From positions 1-63,699 of the forward strand of contig CALWVE010000023.1 of NCBI GenBank assembly GCA_944384905.1: 63,699 nt of DNA, written 5' to 3'. Positions within the stretch are counted from its first letter, which is position 1, and every line of letters starts with the position of its first letter. Shown piece by piece: positions 1 through 8,564 of the stretch. The DNA is from an uncultured Clostridia bacterium. Lineage in GTDB: Bacteria > Bacillota > Clostridia > Oscillospirales > Acutalibacteraceae. The position numbers and the translations under genes are program-made. Under the pieces are notes generated by a model. That model saw only the letters and a list, made by a program, of their open reading frames with translations, made no database searches and had not been told where the DNA came from.

Positions 1-50
1 CCTGACTTCTTTTTGTTAGCTAACGGGGGCCTTCCAGAGCCTCTGCTTTG

Positions 51-959
51 CTATACCCTTTTTGAATCATCTTTTTTCGCCACCACCATCCTTTTTGGGA
101 CTTGACTTCTAATAGTTAATCTTTCGTGCTGATGCAGCAGCAAAGCCAGTGTATTGCGCATCTCGCTGCGTTCCACAATGGCATCTACAAATCCATGCTC
201 CAGCAAAAATTCCGAAGTCTGGAAGTTATCCGGCAGCTTGGCATGGGTCGTCTGCTCGATGACGCGGCGTCCGGCAAAGCCGACCAATGCGCGGGGCTCG
301 GCCAGAATGATGTCGCCTTCCATGGCAAAGCTGGCGGTTACGCCGCCGGTTGTGGGATCGGTCAGTACGGTGATGTACAGACCGCCTGCATTGGAATGAC
401 GTTTGACTGCGCCGCTGACTTTCGCCATCTGCATCAGAGAAACGATACCTTCCTGCATACGGGCGCCACCGGAAGCGGTAAAGCCGATCACGGGCAGTTT
501 GTGTTCCATGGCATATTCAAAGGTACGCGTAATTTTTTCGCCTACAGCCGAACCCATGCTGGCCATAACAAAGCGCGGGTCCATCACAAACATGGCACAG
601 CGCATGCCGTCGATTTTTGCTTCACCGCATACGACGGCTTCGTTTTCCTGTGTGGTTTTGTGTGCTTTTTTCAGCTTTTCGCTGTAGCCGGGGAAGTGCA
701 GGAAGTCCACGCTGGATACCCCTGCGAACAGCTCGCGAAAAGATCCTTTATCAACAAGATAGGTGATACGGTTTCTCGCCGAGAGCCGCATCGGCTTGCC
801 GCACTGCGGGCAGACCATGTAATTTTTGATCAAAGCGGAACGGGCGGTGCTGGCTTTGCAGGCCGGGCATTCCACGGGAGTCGCATCGGCATTTTTCAGT
901 AAAGCTTTCATGCCGACCGGCTCGTTGTTTCGCTTAAAGAAATCAAAGGGGAAATCCAT
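51..959 (-). CDS. accD: Acetyl-CoA carboxylase carboxyltransferase subunit beta
   Basis: AccD forms with AccA the carboxyltransferase that moves the carboxyl group from biotin to acetyl-CoA, giving malonyl-CoA for fatty-acid synthesis in the cytoplasm. The 302-residue protein has the N-terminal zinc ribbon (Cys31, Cys34, Cys50, Cys53) followed by the crotonase-like carboxyltransferase domain with GGARMQEG and TGGVTASFA segments. Length is normal for the family. It is the last gene seen of the minus-strand fab operon, 41 bp after fabZ. The partner accA would be expected just beyond the left edge; the 50 bases left of the stop show no start for it. The nearest Shine-Dalgarno-like sequence (AAAGGAA) is about 13 nt from the ATG, which is long. 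Confidence 0.95.
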   Translation of the reverse strand: MDFPFDFFKRNNEPVGMKALLKNADATPVECPACKASTARSALIKNYMVCPQCGKPMRLSARNRITYLVDKGSFRELFAGVSSVDFLHFPGYSEKLKKAHKTTQENEAVVCGEAKIDGMRCAMFVMDPRFVMASMGSAVGEKITRTFEYAMEHKLPVIGFTASGGARMQEGIVSLMQMAKVSGAVKRHSNAGGLYITVLTDPTTGGVTASFAMEGDIILAEPRALVGFAGRRVIEQTTHAKLPDNFQTSEFLLEHGFVDAIVERSEMRNTLALLLHQHERLTIRSQVPKRMVVAKKDDSKRV

Positions 960-1000
960 GCTGAATGATCGTTCCTTTCTTGGCTTTCACAAAAACTTGT

Positions 1001-1435
1001 TTAAGCCTGGGTGTCTTCGTTTTTGACAAGCGCAAAGGAAAACTCAGCCGTTACGCACAGTTTTCCGTTGACATAGCCCTTGCCGGTGGCCCAGTAAAAA
1101 ATGCTCTTCGATTTTACGATGCTGCATTCGGTTTCGAATGTATCGCCGGGCAGAACCGGATGCTTAAAGCGAACTTTATCGAGTCCCGAGAAAAACGGGG
1201 TGATCGCTTCGCCTTCCATCTGCTGAGAGAGCAAAACACACGTGGACTGAGCCAGAATTTCGCACAGAATCACGCCCGGAACCACGGGCTTGCCGGGGAA
1301 ATGGCCCTTTAAGAACCATTCGTCCCCGGTGATATGTTTTTTGCCGTGCGCCACACCGTCGATCACTTCTGCTTCGTCGATGAGCAGCATGTTGTCGCGG
1401 TGGGGGAGAATCTGCTTAATTTGTTCCTGATTCAT
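1001..1435 (-). CDS. fabZ: 3-hydroxyacyl-ACP dehydratase FabZ
   Basis: FabZ dehydrates 3-hydroxyacyl-ACP to trans-2-enoyl-ACP in the type II elongation cycle. The 144-residue hot-dog fold protein shows the catalytic HFPG motif (His45) and the downstream acidic residue in the segment GVILCE (Glu59). Its ATG follows AGGTGGCGTC, 9 bp after the fabF stop, so it is translated from the same operon transcript. In many Clostridia accB lies between fabF and fabZ and accC between fabZ and accD; both are absent here. Confidence 0.95.
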   Translation of the reverse strand: MNQEQIKQILPHRDNMLLIDEAEVIDGVAHGKKHITGDEWFLKGHFPGKPVVPGVILCEILAQSTCVLLSQQMEGEAITPFFSGLDKVRFKHPVLPGDTFETECSIVKSKSIFYWATGKGYVNGKLCVTAEFSFALVKNEDTQA

Positions 1436-1444
1436 GACGCCACC

Positions 1445-2668
1445 TCAGCACTTTTTAAAGGCCAGGCAGGCGTTGTGGCCGCCGAAGCCCAGGTTCGTGG
1501 AGAGGGCCAGATCGAGTTCGGCCTGAACAGCCGTGTTGGGCGTGTAATTGAGATCCAGTTCCGGATCGGGTTCCTTGAGGTTGATCGTGGGCGGGATCGT
1601 ACCGGTAGACAGCGCCTTTACGGCAGCGATCGCCTCGATAGCACCAGCAGCGCCCAGCATGTGGCCGGTCATCGATTTGGTGGAGCTGATATGCAGCTTG
1701 TAAGCGTCATCGCCGAAAGCAGCCTTGAAAGCCTTGGTTTCGGTCATGTCGTTCAGATGGGTACCGGTGCCGTGGGCGTTGATATAGATGCGGGAAGCGT
1801 CTACATCCTGGCCCTCCATCGCCTGATGAATGGCGTTGGTGATGGATTTGGCATCCGGGCTGGGAGCGGTTACGTGATAAGCGTCGCAGGTGGAACCATA
1901 GCCGCAGATTTCGGCGTAGATTTTCGCACCGCGGGCAACAGCGTGCTCGTATTCTTCCAGAACCAGAGCAGCAGCGCCTTCACCCATAACAAAACCGCCG
2001 CGACGGGCGTCGAAGGGCAGGGAAGCTTCGTCTTTGTTTTCAGCGGCGGAAAGCGCTTTGCAGTTGCCGAAACCAGCCAGAGCGAGCGGCACAATGGCAG
2101 CTTCACTGCCGCCGGCTACGACGATGTCGGCATAGCCGTGACGAATGGCGCGGAAAGCTTCACCGATGGCGGTGCTGGCCGTGGCGCAAGCCGTGGTAAC
2201 AGCAATGCAGGGGCCGGTTGCCTTAAAGCGGATGGCGATCTGGCCGGCCGCGATGTTGGCGATCATCTTGGGAATAAAGTGAGGGGAAACCTTGCGCGGG
2301 CCGCTCTGCAGCAGCGCAGTTTCGTTTTCCTCAAACGTTTCAAATCCGCCGATACCGGAACCAAAGTAAACGCCCATGCGGTCGTTTTCTTCCGTGCAGT
2401 CCAGCGTGGAATCCGTAACGGCTTCCTGGGCGGCTGCCAGCGCGTACTGCGTAAAGCGGTCGGTCTTGCGAACGGAAGCTTTATCCATTACGGTGAGCGG
2501 GTCAAAGCCCTTGAGTTCACCGGCAAATTTGTATTTGGAGTCACTGACATCAAACCGGGTGATAGTGTCGATGCCGTTGACACCGCGAACCATAGCGTCC
2601 CATGTATCGGGAACGTTATTGCCCAGAGGCGTTACGGCGCCCAGACCGGTTACAACAACTCTTTTCAT
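1445..2668 (-). CDS. fabF: Beta-ketoacyl-ACP synthase II FabF
   Basis: FabF condenses malonyl-ACP with acyl-ACP during chain elongation. The 407-residue thiolase-fold protein carries the active-site Cys161 in TTACATAS, the first catalytic His in NAHGTGTHLND and the second in KSMTGHMLGAAG. Full length and a normal start at MKRVVVTGLG. It sits 13 bp after fabG and 9 bp before fabZ in the minus-strand operon. The C-terminus (LGFGGHNACLAF) has the usual glycine-rich gate motif. Confidence 0.97.
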   Translation of the reverse strand: MKRVVVTGLGAVTPLGNNVPDTWDAMVRGVNGIDTITRFDVSDSKYKFAGELKGFDPLTVMDKASVRKTDRFTQYALAAAQEAVTDSTLDCTEENDRMGVYFGSGIGGFETFEENETALLQSGPRKVSPHFIPKMIANIAAGQIAIRFKATGPCIAVTTACATASTAIGEAFRAIRHGYADIVVAGGSEAAIVPLALAGFGNCKALSAAENKDEASLPFDARRGGFVMGEGAAALVLEEYEHAVARGAKIYAEICGYGSTCDAYHVTAPSPDAKSITNAIHQAMEGQDVDASRIYINAHGTGTHLNDMTETKAFKAAFGDDAYKLHISSTKSMTGHMLGAAGAIEAIAAVKALSTGTIPPTINLKEPDPELDLNYTPNTAVQAELDLALSTNLGFGGHNACLAFKKC

Positions 2669-2681
2669 GTGTATCCTCCTG

Positions 2682-3416
2682 TTACATGGCCATTCCGCCG
2701 TCGCAGCGAATCACTTCGCCGGTAATATAATTGGACGCATCCGACGCCAGGAAGAGCACCAGCTGCGCAATTTCTTCGGGCTTGCCGAAGCGTTTGAGCG
2801 GAATGCTGTTTTTCAAATCTTCGTTATCCGTGAAATCACGGGTCATATCGGTTTCGATAAAGCCGGGGGCTACGGCGTTACAGCATACCCCGCGGGAAGC
2901 CAGTTCTTTGGCTACGGTCTTTGTCAGGCCGACAAGACCGGCTTTGGAAGCCGCATAGTTCGCCTGGCCGGGGTTGCCCATCAGGCCGGAAACCGAGGTA
3001 ATGTTGATGATTTTGCCGCTTCTCTGACGGGAGAACGGGCGGTAGACCTGCTTGATGGTATTGAACGCACCTTTGAGGTTGACATCGACCACGGCGTCAA
3101 AATCTTCCTCGCTCATGGCGAGCAGCAGTTTGTCGCGGGTAATGCCCGCGTTATTGACCAGAATGTGAATCCCACCGAAATCGGTGAGAATCTGCTTGAA
3201 AACAGCCGTGGTTTCGGCAAAATCCGCCACATTGCAGCGATAAGCCTGGGCGCGCACGCCGAAAGCGGCGGCCTCACGGGCTGTTTCCTGTGCTTTTTCT
3301 TCGTTGCCCGCATAAATCAGCGCAATATCGGCGCCGTTTTCGGCCAGTTTCAGGCAGACGGCGCGGCCGATTCCGCGGGAACCGCCGGTGACAACGGCAA
3401 CTTTACCTTTAAGCAT
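2682..3416 (-). CDS. fabG: 3-oxoacyl-ACP reductase FabG
   Basis: FabG is the NADPH-dependent reductase of the 3-ketoacyl-ACP intermediate. It is a 244-residue short-chain dehydrogenase with the cofactor motif TGGSRGIGRA near residues 10-19, NNAG at 88-91 and the Ser141-Tyr154-Lys158 catalytic set. The start overlaps the end of fabD by 8 bp, which suggests translational coupling. Its place in the fab cluster makes the assignment firmer than for the two lone SDR genes elsewhere in the window. Confidence 0.96.
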   Translation of the reverse strand: MLKGKVAVVTGGSRGIGRAVCLKLAENGADIALIYAGNEEKAQETAREAAAFGVRAQAYRCNVADFAETTAVFKQILTDFGGIHILVNNAGITRDKLLLAMSEEDFDAVVDVNLKGAFNTIKQVYRPFSRQRSGKIINITSVSGLMGNPGQANYAASKAGLVGLTKTVAKELASRGVCCNAVAPGFIETDMTRDFTDNEDLKNSIPLKRFGKPEEIAQLVLFLASDASNYITGEVIRCDGGMAM

Positions 3417-4329
3417 CGGCGTTCAGCTCCTTTGCTACTTCGGCAGCGGCGGCCGGGGTCTCTACGGCAAACGTTTTAGCCTGCGGCAGAGTTTTGCTTA
3501 CCAGCTTCTGCAGCGTGTTGCCTACGCCGACTTCGATAAACGTATCAAAGCCTGCATCGGCCATGCTGCGCACGATGGCTTCCCAACGCACCGGGTGATT
3601 GATCTGCTGCTTGAGGATCGGCTTGATTTCTTCGCCGTACGGCTCGGAAGTAAAGTTGGAATAAGCCGGGATACGCGGGGCAGAGAAAGCCACGGTGTCA
3701 ATGTAGGCGCCGAACGGTTCTACCGCGTCGTTCATGAAGGGGGAATGGAAACCGCCGCTTACGGCGAGCGGAACCACACGGCCGCCGGCCGTTTTGACCA
3801 GCGCTTTGAAAGCCTCCAGACCGGATTCCGTACCGGAAACAACCAGCTGACCCGGGCAGTTGTAGTTGACGGGATAAACTTCTTCGCACTGAGCGCACAG
3901 AGCTTCCACGTCTTCGTTTTTCATTTTCAGAACGGCAACCATCGAAGCCGGGTGATTCTTAGCGGCTGCGGACATCGCTTCGCCGCGGCGGCAGGTGATG
4001 GAGAAACCGTCTTCGGCGGAAAAGACACCGGCAAAAGCCAGCGCCGGCAGTTCGCCCAGCGAGAAACCCGCGGCGGCATCGGCGTGAACGCCGAGATCTT
4101 CCAGCGCCAGTGCGGCGGCCAGATCGGCCAGATACAGGCAAGGCTGGGTGTTTTCCGTCTGTTTCAGCGTGTCGGCGTCGCCGTCAAACATCTGATGCAG
4201 CGTGCCGGGGCGGATTGCCTCGGCCGCATCAAATACGGCCTTGACACGCGCGTTGGTATCGTAAAATTCTTTTCCCATGCCCGGATGCTGTGCACCCTGA
4301 CCGGAAAACAAAAAGGCTATTTTACCCAT
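3409..4329 (-). CDS. fabD: Malonyl-CoA:ACP transacylase FabD
   Basis: FabD moves malonyl from CoA to ACP. The 306-residue protein begins with the FLFSGQGAQ motif and has the nucleophile elbow AGFSLGE (Ser90); in many relatives the residue before this Ser is His or Leu rather than Phe. The catalytic His is in SGGFHSPFM. The start codon overlaps the end of fabK by 13 bp and the stop overlaps fabG by 8 bp, so the three genes are tightly coupled. Confidence 0.95.
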   Translation of the reverse strand: MGKIAFLFSGQGAQHPGMGKEFYDTNARVKAVFDAAEAIRPGTLHQMFDGDADTLKQTENTQPCLYLADLAAALALEDLGVHADAAAGFSLGELPALAFAGVFSAEDGFSITCRRGEAMSAAAKNHPASMVAVLKMKNEDVEALCAQCEEVYPVNYNCPGQLVVSGTESGLEAFKALVKTAGGRVVPLAVSGGFHSPFMNDAVEPFGAYIDTVAFSAPRIPAYSNFTSEPYGEEIKPILKQQINHPVRWEAIVRSMADAGFDTFIEVGVGNTLQKLVSKTLPQAKTFAVETPAAAAEVAKELNADA

Positions 4330-5267
4330 TTGGCAGCTCCTTTCAGCACGGCCTCGGCCTGCTCAAAGATTTCGGTTACGATTTCTTCGGCGGTCTGTTC
4401 GCGGTTGACCATGCCGGAAATTTGGCCGGCCAACAGACAGCCGGTCTTTACGTCGCCTTCCACGGCGGCACGGCGCAGTGCGCCTACGCCCAGGTTGGCA
4501 ATCGATTCGGCCGTGGCTTCGGGCGCGTATTCTTCCTTCAGGAAATTGCGGCTGAAGCTGTTTTTGATGCAGCGGCAGGTGTTGCCGCCGAAACGGCGTC
4601 CGGTTGTTACCGTGGAAATGTCGCCGGCTTTCAGCACCTGATCTTTATAGTTCTGATGTACGCCGCATTCTTTGGCTACCAGGAAACGGGTGCCCAGCTG
4701 TACGCCGCAGGCGCCCAGCATAAAGGCGGCGGCCACGCCGCGTCCGTCGGCAATACCTCCGGCGGCAAGAACGGGGATGTTTACAGCGTCTACAACCTGA
4801 GGCACGATCGCCATGGTTGTGAGTTCACCGATATGTCCGCCGGATTCCTGACCTTCCGCGATTACAGCGGAAGCACCGGCGCGTTCCATTTTCTTAGCCA
4901 TCGCAACGGAGGCTACCACCGGAATCACGCAGATACCGGCTTCCTGCCACAGCGGCATGTATTTGGTAGGCGTGCCGGCGCCGGTCGTTACGATCTTAAC
5001 GCCTTCTTCGGCCACAACCTGAGCTACATCGTCGGCAAAAGGACTCTGCAGCATGATGTTTACGCCGAACGGCTTATCCGTCAGGCTTTTCGCAATGGCG
5101 ATCTGCTCGCGCAGATAATCGGGGCCGGCGTTCATGGCCGAGATGATGCCAAGACCGCCGGCGTTGGAAACAGCCGCGGCCAGTTTGGCGTCGGCAATCC
5201 AGGCCATGCCACCCTGAAAAATCGGATACTGGATGCCCAGCATCTCACACAGAGGAGAGGTAATCAT
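4317..5267 (-). CDS. fabK: FMN-dependent enoyl-ACP reductase II FabK
   Basis: FabK performs the last reduction of the elongation cycle using FMN and NAD(P)H, in place of FabI. The 316-residue TIM-barrel protein of the nitronate monooxygenase-like superfamily has the N-terminal FQGGMAWIAD motif, AGGIADGRG and the LGTRFLVAKE segment that bind the flavin phosphate. The ATG follows GAGAGGTGCCGC and lies 10 bp after the acyl carrier protein gene. Use of FabK is typical of Clostridia and streptococci. Confidence 0.95.
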   Translation of the reverse strand: MITSPLCEMLGIQYPIFQGGMAWIADAKLAAAVSNAGGLGIISAMNAGPDYLREQIAIAKSLTDKPFGVNIMLQSPFADDVAQVVAEEGVKIVTTGAGTPTKYMPLWQEAGICVIPVVASVAMAKKMERAGASAVIAEGQESGGHIGELTTMAIVPQVVDAVNIPVLAAGGIADGRGVAAAFMLGACGVQLGTRFLVAKECGVHQNYKDQVLKAGDISTVTTGRRFGGNTCRCIKNSFSRNFLKEEYAPEATAESIANLGVGALRRAAVEGDVKTGCLLAGQISGMVNREQTAEEIVTEIFEQAEAVLKGAAKWVK

Positions 5268-5277
5268 GCGGCACCTC

Positions 5278-5499
5278 TCAGTCCTGCTTGGCTTCGATCA
5301 TGTCTACCAGAGCGCCCACGGTGGTAACGGAAGCATCGAGTTCCAGTTCGATGCCGAATTCGTCTTCAACATCCATAGCCAGTTCGGTTACGTCCAGAGA
5401 ATCGATACCCAGATCGGCAAAAGCCGTTTCGCGGGTGATTTCGCTAGCATCGCAATCTACTCTTTCAGCCAGAATCTGAGCAACTTTTTCCAAAACCAT
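5278..5499 (-). CDS. acpP: Acyl carrier protein
   Basis: A 73-residue acidic carrier protein that holds growing acyl chains on a 4'-phosphopantetheine arm. The attachment site is Ser34 in DLGIDSLD. Length and charge are normal. It is placed between fabH and fabK. The 75 bp that separate it from fabH include a short self-complementary GC stretch near 5542-5556 without a following T run, so no terminator is claimed there. Confidence 0.96.
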   Translation of the reverse strand: MVLEKVAQILAERVDCDASEITRETAFADLGIDSLDVTELAMDVEDEFGIELELDASVTTVGALVDMIEAKQD

Positions 5500-5574
5500 T
5501 GTAATTTCTCCTTTAATAATGAAAGTTTAATTTTTTATTTGCAGCGGATGATCCGCCGATTGACAAAATAAGAA

Positions 5575-6537
5575 TTACCAGTTGAACAGGCAGGCACCAC
5601 TGGCCAGTCCGCCGCCGAAAGCGGTCAGCAGAACCAGATCGCCCTTTTGCAGCTTGCCTTCGCGATGGAGCTCATCGAGCGCGATCGGAATGCTGGCGCT
5701 GGAGGTGTTGCCGTAACGGTCGATGTTGACATACATTTTTTCCGCCTGCTCAGGGGACATTTTCAAACGCTTGGCCGCGGCGTCGATGATGCGCTTGTTG
5801 GCCTGATGCGGAACAATCCATTTGACTTCATCCAACGTGTGGCCGGTTTTGTCGAGCAGTTCGTGAATGTCGTTTACAATCGATGTAACAGCAAAACGGA
5901 ACGTTTCCTGACCCGCCATCTGGGTGTAGGGGGCTTCCGCTTCGTTTTCATAGAACGGAGAGTTGCCTACATGCTGCGGGATCTTGATAACGGAATCGCC
6001 GCCTTCTACATGAAGAACGGATTCGTATTCGCTGGTTTCGTCGGCTCCCAGTACAACTGCGCCGGCGCCGTCGCCGAAGATAACAGCCGTACTGCGGTCT
6101 TTCCAGTCGATGATGCGGCTCATGCGCTCGGCACCGACGACCAAAATTTTCTTAAAGCCACGGGCAAAGAAGCCGGCGGCCGTTTCCAGCTCGAACAGGA
6201 AAGCCGAGCAGGCGGCGTTTACATCAAAAGCGGGGCACTTGGCACCGACACCAGCCTGAACATAGCAGGCAATGGAGGGGCAAACCGTTTCGCCGCTGAC
6301 CGTAGCGCCGATAATCAAATCCAGCTCATCGGCAGCAACGCCGCTGTTTTCCAGCGCACGCTTGGCAGCCTGAATAGCCAGATCCGCTGCGGTTTCATTT
6401 GTGCAAACATGGCGCTGTTTAATACCTACGCGCTGGGTGATCCATTCATCGTTCGTATCCAAAAACGTCGAGAGATCGTCGTTGGTGACGATTTTTTCCG
6501 GCACATACAGGCCGGTTCCCAAAACAGAAAAACTCAT
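5575..6537 (-). CDS. fabH: Beta-ketoacyl-ACP synthase III FabH
   Basis: FabH starts fatty-acid synthesis by condensing acetyl- or branched acyl-CoA with malonyl-ACP. The 320-residue protein has the catalytic triad Cys110 (NAACSAF), His245 (VPHQANKR) and Asn278 (YGNTSSAS). It is the first gene of the minus-strand fab operon; the ATG follows GGAAGGTGAAACT. No fabT or fapR regulator gene is next to it; the neighbouring divergent gene is an ECF sigma factor. Confidence 0.97.
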   Translation of the reverse strand: MSFSVLGTGLYVPEKIVTNDDLSTFLDTNDEWITQRVGIKQRHVCTNETAADLAIQAAKRALENSGVAADELDLIIGATVSGETVCPSIACYVQAGVGAKCPAFDVNAACSAFLFELETAAGFFARGFKKILVVGAERMSRIIDWKDRSTAVIFGDGAGAVVLGADETSEYESVLHVEGGDSVIKIPQHVGNSPFYENEAEAPYTQMAGQETFRFAVTSIVNDIHELLDKTGHTLDEVKWIVPHQANKRIIDAAAKRLKMSPEQAEKMYVNIDRYGNTSSASIPIALDELHREGKLQKGDLVLLTAFGGGLASGACLFNW

Positions 6538-6555
6538 AGTTTCACCTTCCGGATT

Positions 6556-6580
6556 TTAGTTAACGTATAGTTAGTACACA
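6556..6580 (-). promoter_or_regulatory. Possible operator upstream of fabH
   Basis: Between fabH and the divergent sigma gene the hexamer TAGTTA occurs twice, 12 bp apart, around a GTTAAC palindrome (TTAGTTAACG ... TAGTTAGTA). It lies 20-45 bp in front of the fabH start. It does not match the FapR consensus closely. It could be a binding site for an unlinked fatty-acid regulator, or chance in AT-rich DNA. Confidence 0.25.
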
Positions 6581-6651
6581 AAAAGGTGGTTTGGTTACAA
6601 GGAACAGAAGAAAATGTAAATTTTTTATTTTTTATCCAATCTCCGTTGCCA

Positions 6652-6679
6652 TTTACAAAAAAATACTGTATGCTATATC
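6652..6679 (+). promoter_or_regulatory. Promoter of the ECF sigma operon
   Basis: TTTACA at 6652-6657 and TATATC at 6674-6679 with a 16-bp spacer, about 60 bp before the sigma factor start. Resembles a housekeeping promoter. No ECF-type AAC/GTC pair was seen. Confidence 0.4.
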
Positions 6680-6739
6680 CTGAGCCCGGCTGTCGGATTT
6701 TTGAATTCGGCAAAAAGAAGTTGTTTGTGAAGGAAAGGA

Positions 6740-7258
6740 ATGCATTTGGAAAACGAGTTTGAACAGATCTACCGGGAACATTTTTCAAAAGTTTACGGAT
6801 TCCTGTATAAACTTTCCGGTTCTGCCAGTGTGGCGGAAGAACTTACGCAGGAAACGTTTTATCAGGCTTATCTTTCTATGCACCGGTTTAAAGGAGAGTG
6901 CCGGGTGCAGACATGGCTGATTTCTATTGCAAAGCACATTTATTATACGTACCTTCGAAAAAATAAAATGGGGTTGGGGGCGATCAGCCTTTCGCTGCTC
7001 AGCGATGTGTTTTGCGAAGGAAATACGGAAAATCCCGAGGATCTATACCAGAAAAAAGCGGTTGTTGCGGCGATCCGCAAAATTATGAATGAAATATCCG
7101 AAAAGTACCGCGATGTGGTTATGCTGCGCATTTATGCCGAAATGTCTTTTTCAGAGATCGGCGCGGCTTTGAATATCACGGAAAATTCGGCAAAGGTAAT
7201 TTATTTTCGCGCCAAGCGAATGTTGATGGAGGAACTTGAACATGCACATTACCTGTGA
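6740..7258 (+). CDS. ECF-type RNA polymerase sigma factor
   Basis: A 172-residue sigma-70 family protein of the extracytoplasmic-function group. Region 2 is at about residues 5-70 (ELTQETFYQAYLSMHRF is the -10 recognition part) and region 4 at about 115-165 (MSFSEIGAALNITENSAKV is the helix-turn-helix). The ATG is preceded by AAGGAAAGG at very short spacing. The gene overlaps the next gene, a zinc anti-sigma factor, which presumably holds it inactive until an envelope signal arrives. The regulon cannot be told from the window, although the fab operon lies directly divergent. Confidence 0.9.
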   Translation: MHLENEFEQIYREHFSKVYGFLYKLSGSASVAEELTQETFYQAYLSMHRFKGECRVQTWLISIAKHIYYTYLRKNKMGLGAISLSLLSDVFCEGNTENPEDLYQKKAVVAAIRKIMNEISEKYRDVVMLRIYAEMSFSEIGAALNITENSAKVIYFRAKRMLMEELEHAHYL

Positions 7259-7616
7259 TATGGCGATGGATCTGGCCGGTTTATACCAGGACGGCCTGGC
7301 CAGTGAAGACAGTGCCCGCGCCGTGGAGCAGCATCTGAAAGAATGCCCGGACTGCCGGCGTTATTACCGTAAATTCCGCCCCGAAATCTCTTCTTCCGCT
7401 TCTCAGGTGAAAATAACGGGCGAACTGCCCGCTGACCCAACTGAGCAGGAATGGAAGAATCTTTCCAGTCGGGTAAACCGTCATCGTGTGCTTTCCCGTT
7501 TGGGAACGCTGGCTGCTGTTTTTGTCGGCTTTGCCGCGCTGATCGCGGGGCTTGCGCTGGTGATTCATCAGGGACAGGGTCAAATTTCGATTTTAAAAAA
7601 ATTAAGAAAAAGATAA
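7242..7616 (+). CDS. Zinc-binding anti-sigma factor, membrane-anchored
   Basis: A 124-residue protein with an N-terminal ZAS-type domain (HLKECPDC, the His-x3-Cys-x2-Cys motif) and one membrane segment near residues 85-110, followed by a very short basic tail. This is the layout of anti-sigma factors that bind their ECF partner in the cytoplasm and sense across the membrane. I chose the ATG at 7242, 8 nt after GGAGG, rather than the TTG two codons upstream. The start lies inside the end of the sigma gene, so the two are translationally coupled. The extracytoplasmic part is almost absent, so the signal may come through a partner or the membrane itself. Confidence 0.85.
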   Translation: MHITCDMAMDLAGLYQDGLASEDSARAVEQHLKECPDCRRYYRKFRPEISSSASQVKITGELPADPTEQEWKNLSSRVNRHRVLSRLGTLAAVFVGFAALIAGLALVIHQGQGQISILKKLRKR

Positions 7617-7620
7617 AACA

Positions 7621-7665
7621 AAGACTCCGGGTGACTTCCCAAACTGGGATTCACACGGAGTTTTG
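7621..7665. terminator. Bidirectional terminator between anti-sigma gene and lgt
   Basis: Hairpin with arms GACTCCGGGTGA and TCACACGGAGTT around an inner CCCAAACTGGG stem, with A-rich and T-rich flanks, between two converging genes. Confidence 0.75.
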
Positions 7666-7667
7666 AT

Positions 7668-8477
7668 TTAAGCGGAAATTTTGGGCTTTCGATTGATTTT
7701 CTGCATCCGCTGGTATACCAGAAATACCACGCAGCCGGCTACAATCAACAGGCTGATAAATTGAGAAGTGGAAAAGATTCCGATAAATCCGCGATAGGTA
7801 TCGCCGCGGAAGAATTCAAAAATGAATCGGGCCGGCGCATAAGAGAGCAGATAGACCAGAATTAACCGACCTTTGAGCAAACCGCGCGAAAACAGAAAAT
7901 ACAGCACGAGAAACAGCAGCAGATTAAAGGCCGATTCCACCAATTGTATAGGAAAACGTACCACACCGTTAGCGGCTTCGATTGGATTTTGCGTATAAAC
8001 AAAACCGATCGGCGCTTCTACGCCATAGCAGCAGCCACCCAAAAAGCAGCCGATCCGCCCGAAAAAGTGGAAAAGCGGAATGGCCGGAGCCAATAAATCG
8101 GCATAGAGCGCCTGGTTTTTGTTTTTCTTGCGCGTGTACAGCCAGGCCACCAACGCGCCGCCGCCTAAGCCGCCATAGAAAACACCGCCGCCAAACAGGA
8201 ACATCGCCAGATCCAGCACATCCTGAAAAGAGCTGATGGTAAGGCCTTTTTGGAAAAAAAGTACAGCAGTGGGCAGGGTAACGATTCCGTAAAGCATATG
8301 GGAACCGAACAGCACGCCCAGCGCGGTTAGGAGCATCATAATAATCGTGTCGTCTACGTCTTCGCCCTTCTTTTTAGCCGAAAGGCAAACGTAGGTACCG
8401 GCCAGCAGTCCGCCTACCACGGCGCATAAAGCGTAGGTGGAAAGCTCTTTGCCGGGTAAATGAATAACAGGATACAT
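7668..8477 (-). CDS. lgt: Prolipoprotein diacylglyceryl transferase
   Basis: Lgt transfers a diacylglyceryl group from phosphatidylglycerol to the lipobox Cys of prolipoproteins in the cytoplasmic membrane. The 269-residue multi-spanning protein has the family signature around GRIGCFLGGCCYG and a downstream PIQLVES segment. The ATG follows AGGAGGTTCT. It stands alone between two terminators. Confidence 0.93.
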   Translation of the reverse strand: MYPVIHLPGKELSTYALCAVVGGLLAGTYVCLSAKKKGEDVDDTIIMMLLTALGVLFGSHMLYGIVTLPTAVLFFQKGLTISSFQDVLDLAMFLFGGGVFYGGLGGGALVAWLYTRKKNKNQALYADLLAPAIPLFHFFGRIGCFLGGCCYGVEAPIGFVYTQNPIEAANGVVRFPIQLVESAFNLLLFLVLYFLFSRGLLKGRLILVYLLSYAPARFIFEFFRGDTYRGFIGIFSTSQFISLLIVAGCVVFLVYQRMQKINRKPKISA

Positions 8478-8505
8478 AGAACCTCCTGAATCGTAAACAA
8501 GGCAG

Positions 8506-8544
8506 AAAAAGCGGCATCCGCATCAAATGCAGATGCCGCTTTTT
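8506..8544. terminator. Terminator after the DUF4190 gene
   Basis: Near-perfect hairpin (GCGGCATC ... GATGCCGC, with GCAT/ATGC inside) flanked by AAAAA on one side and TTTTT on the other, so it can end transcription in both directions. Confidence 0.8.
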
Positions 8545-8564
8545 GTAAGACTAGTAAGGGAAAA

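Noticed and set aside
1334..2725. A 463-codon plus-strand frame across fabF and fabG, and similar long antisense frames at 42700-44886, 49780-51927 and 51878-53842
   Set aside because: All mirror well-supported genes and result from codon bias in GC-rich third positions; none has recognisable domains.
6556..6580. FapR binding site in front of fabH
   Set aside because: Only partial likeness to the FapR consensus and no fapR gene nearby; kept only as a low-confidence repeat.
6534..6788. Possible 84-residue minus-strand gene upstream of fabH
   Set aside because: It covers the intergenic promoter region and the start of the sigma gene, has no ribosome site and no recognisable family.
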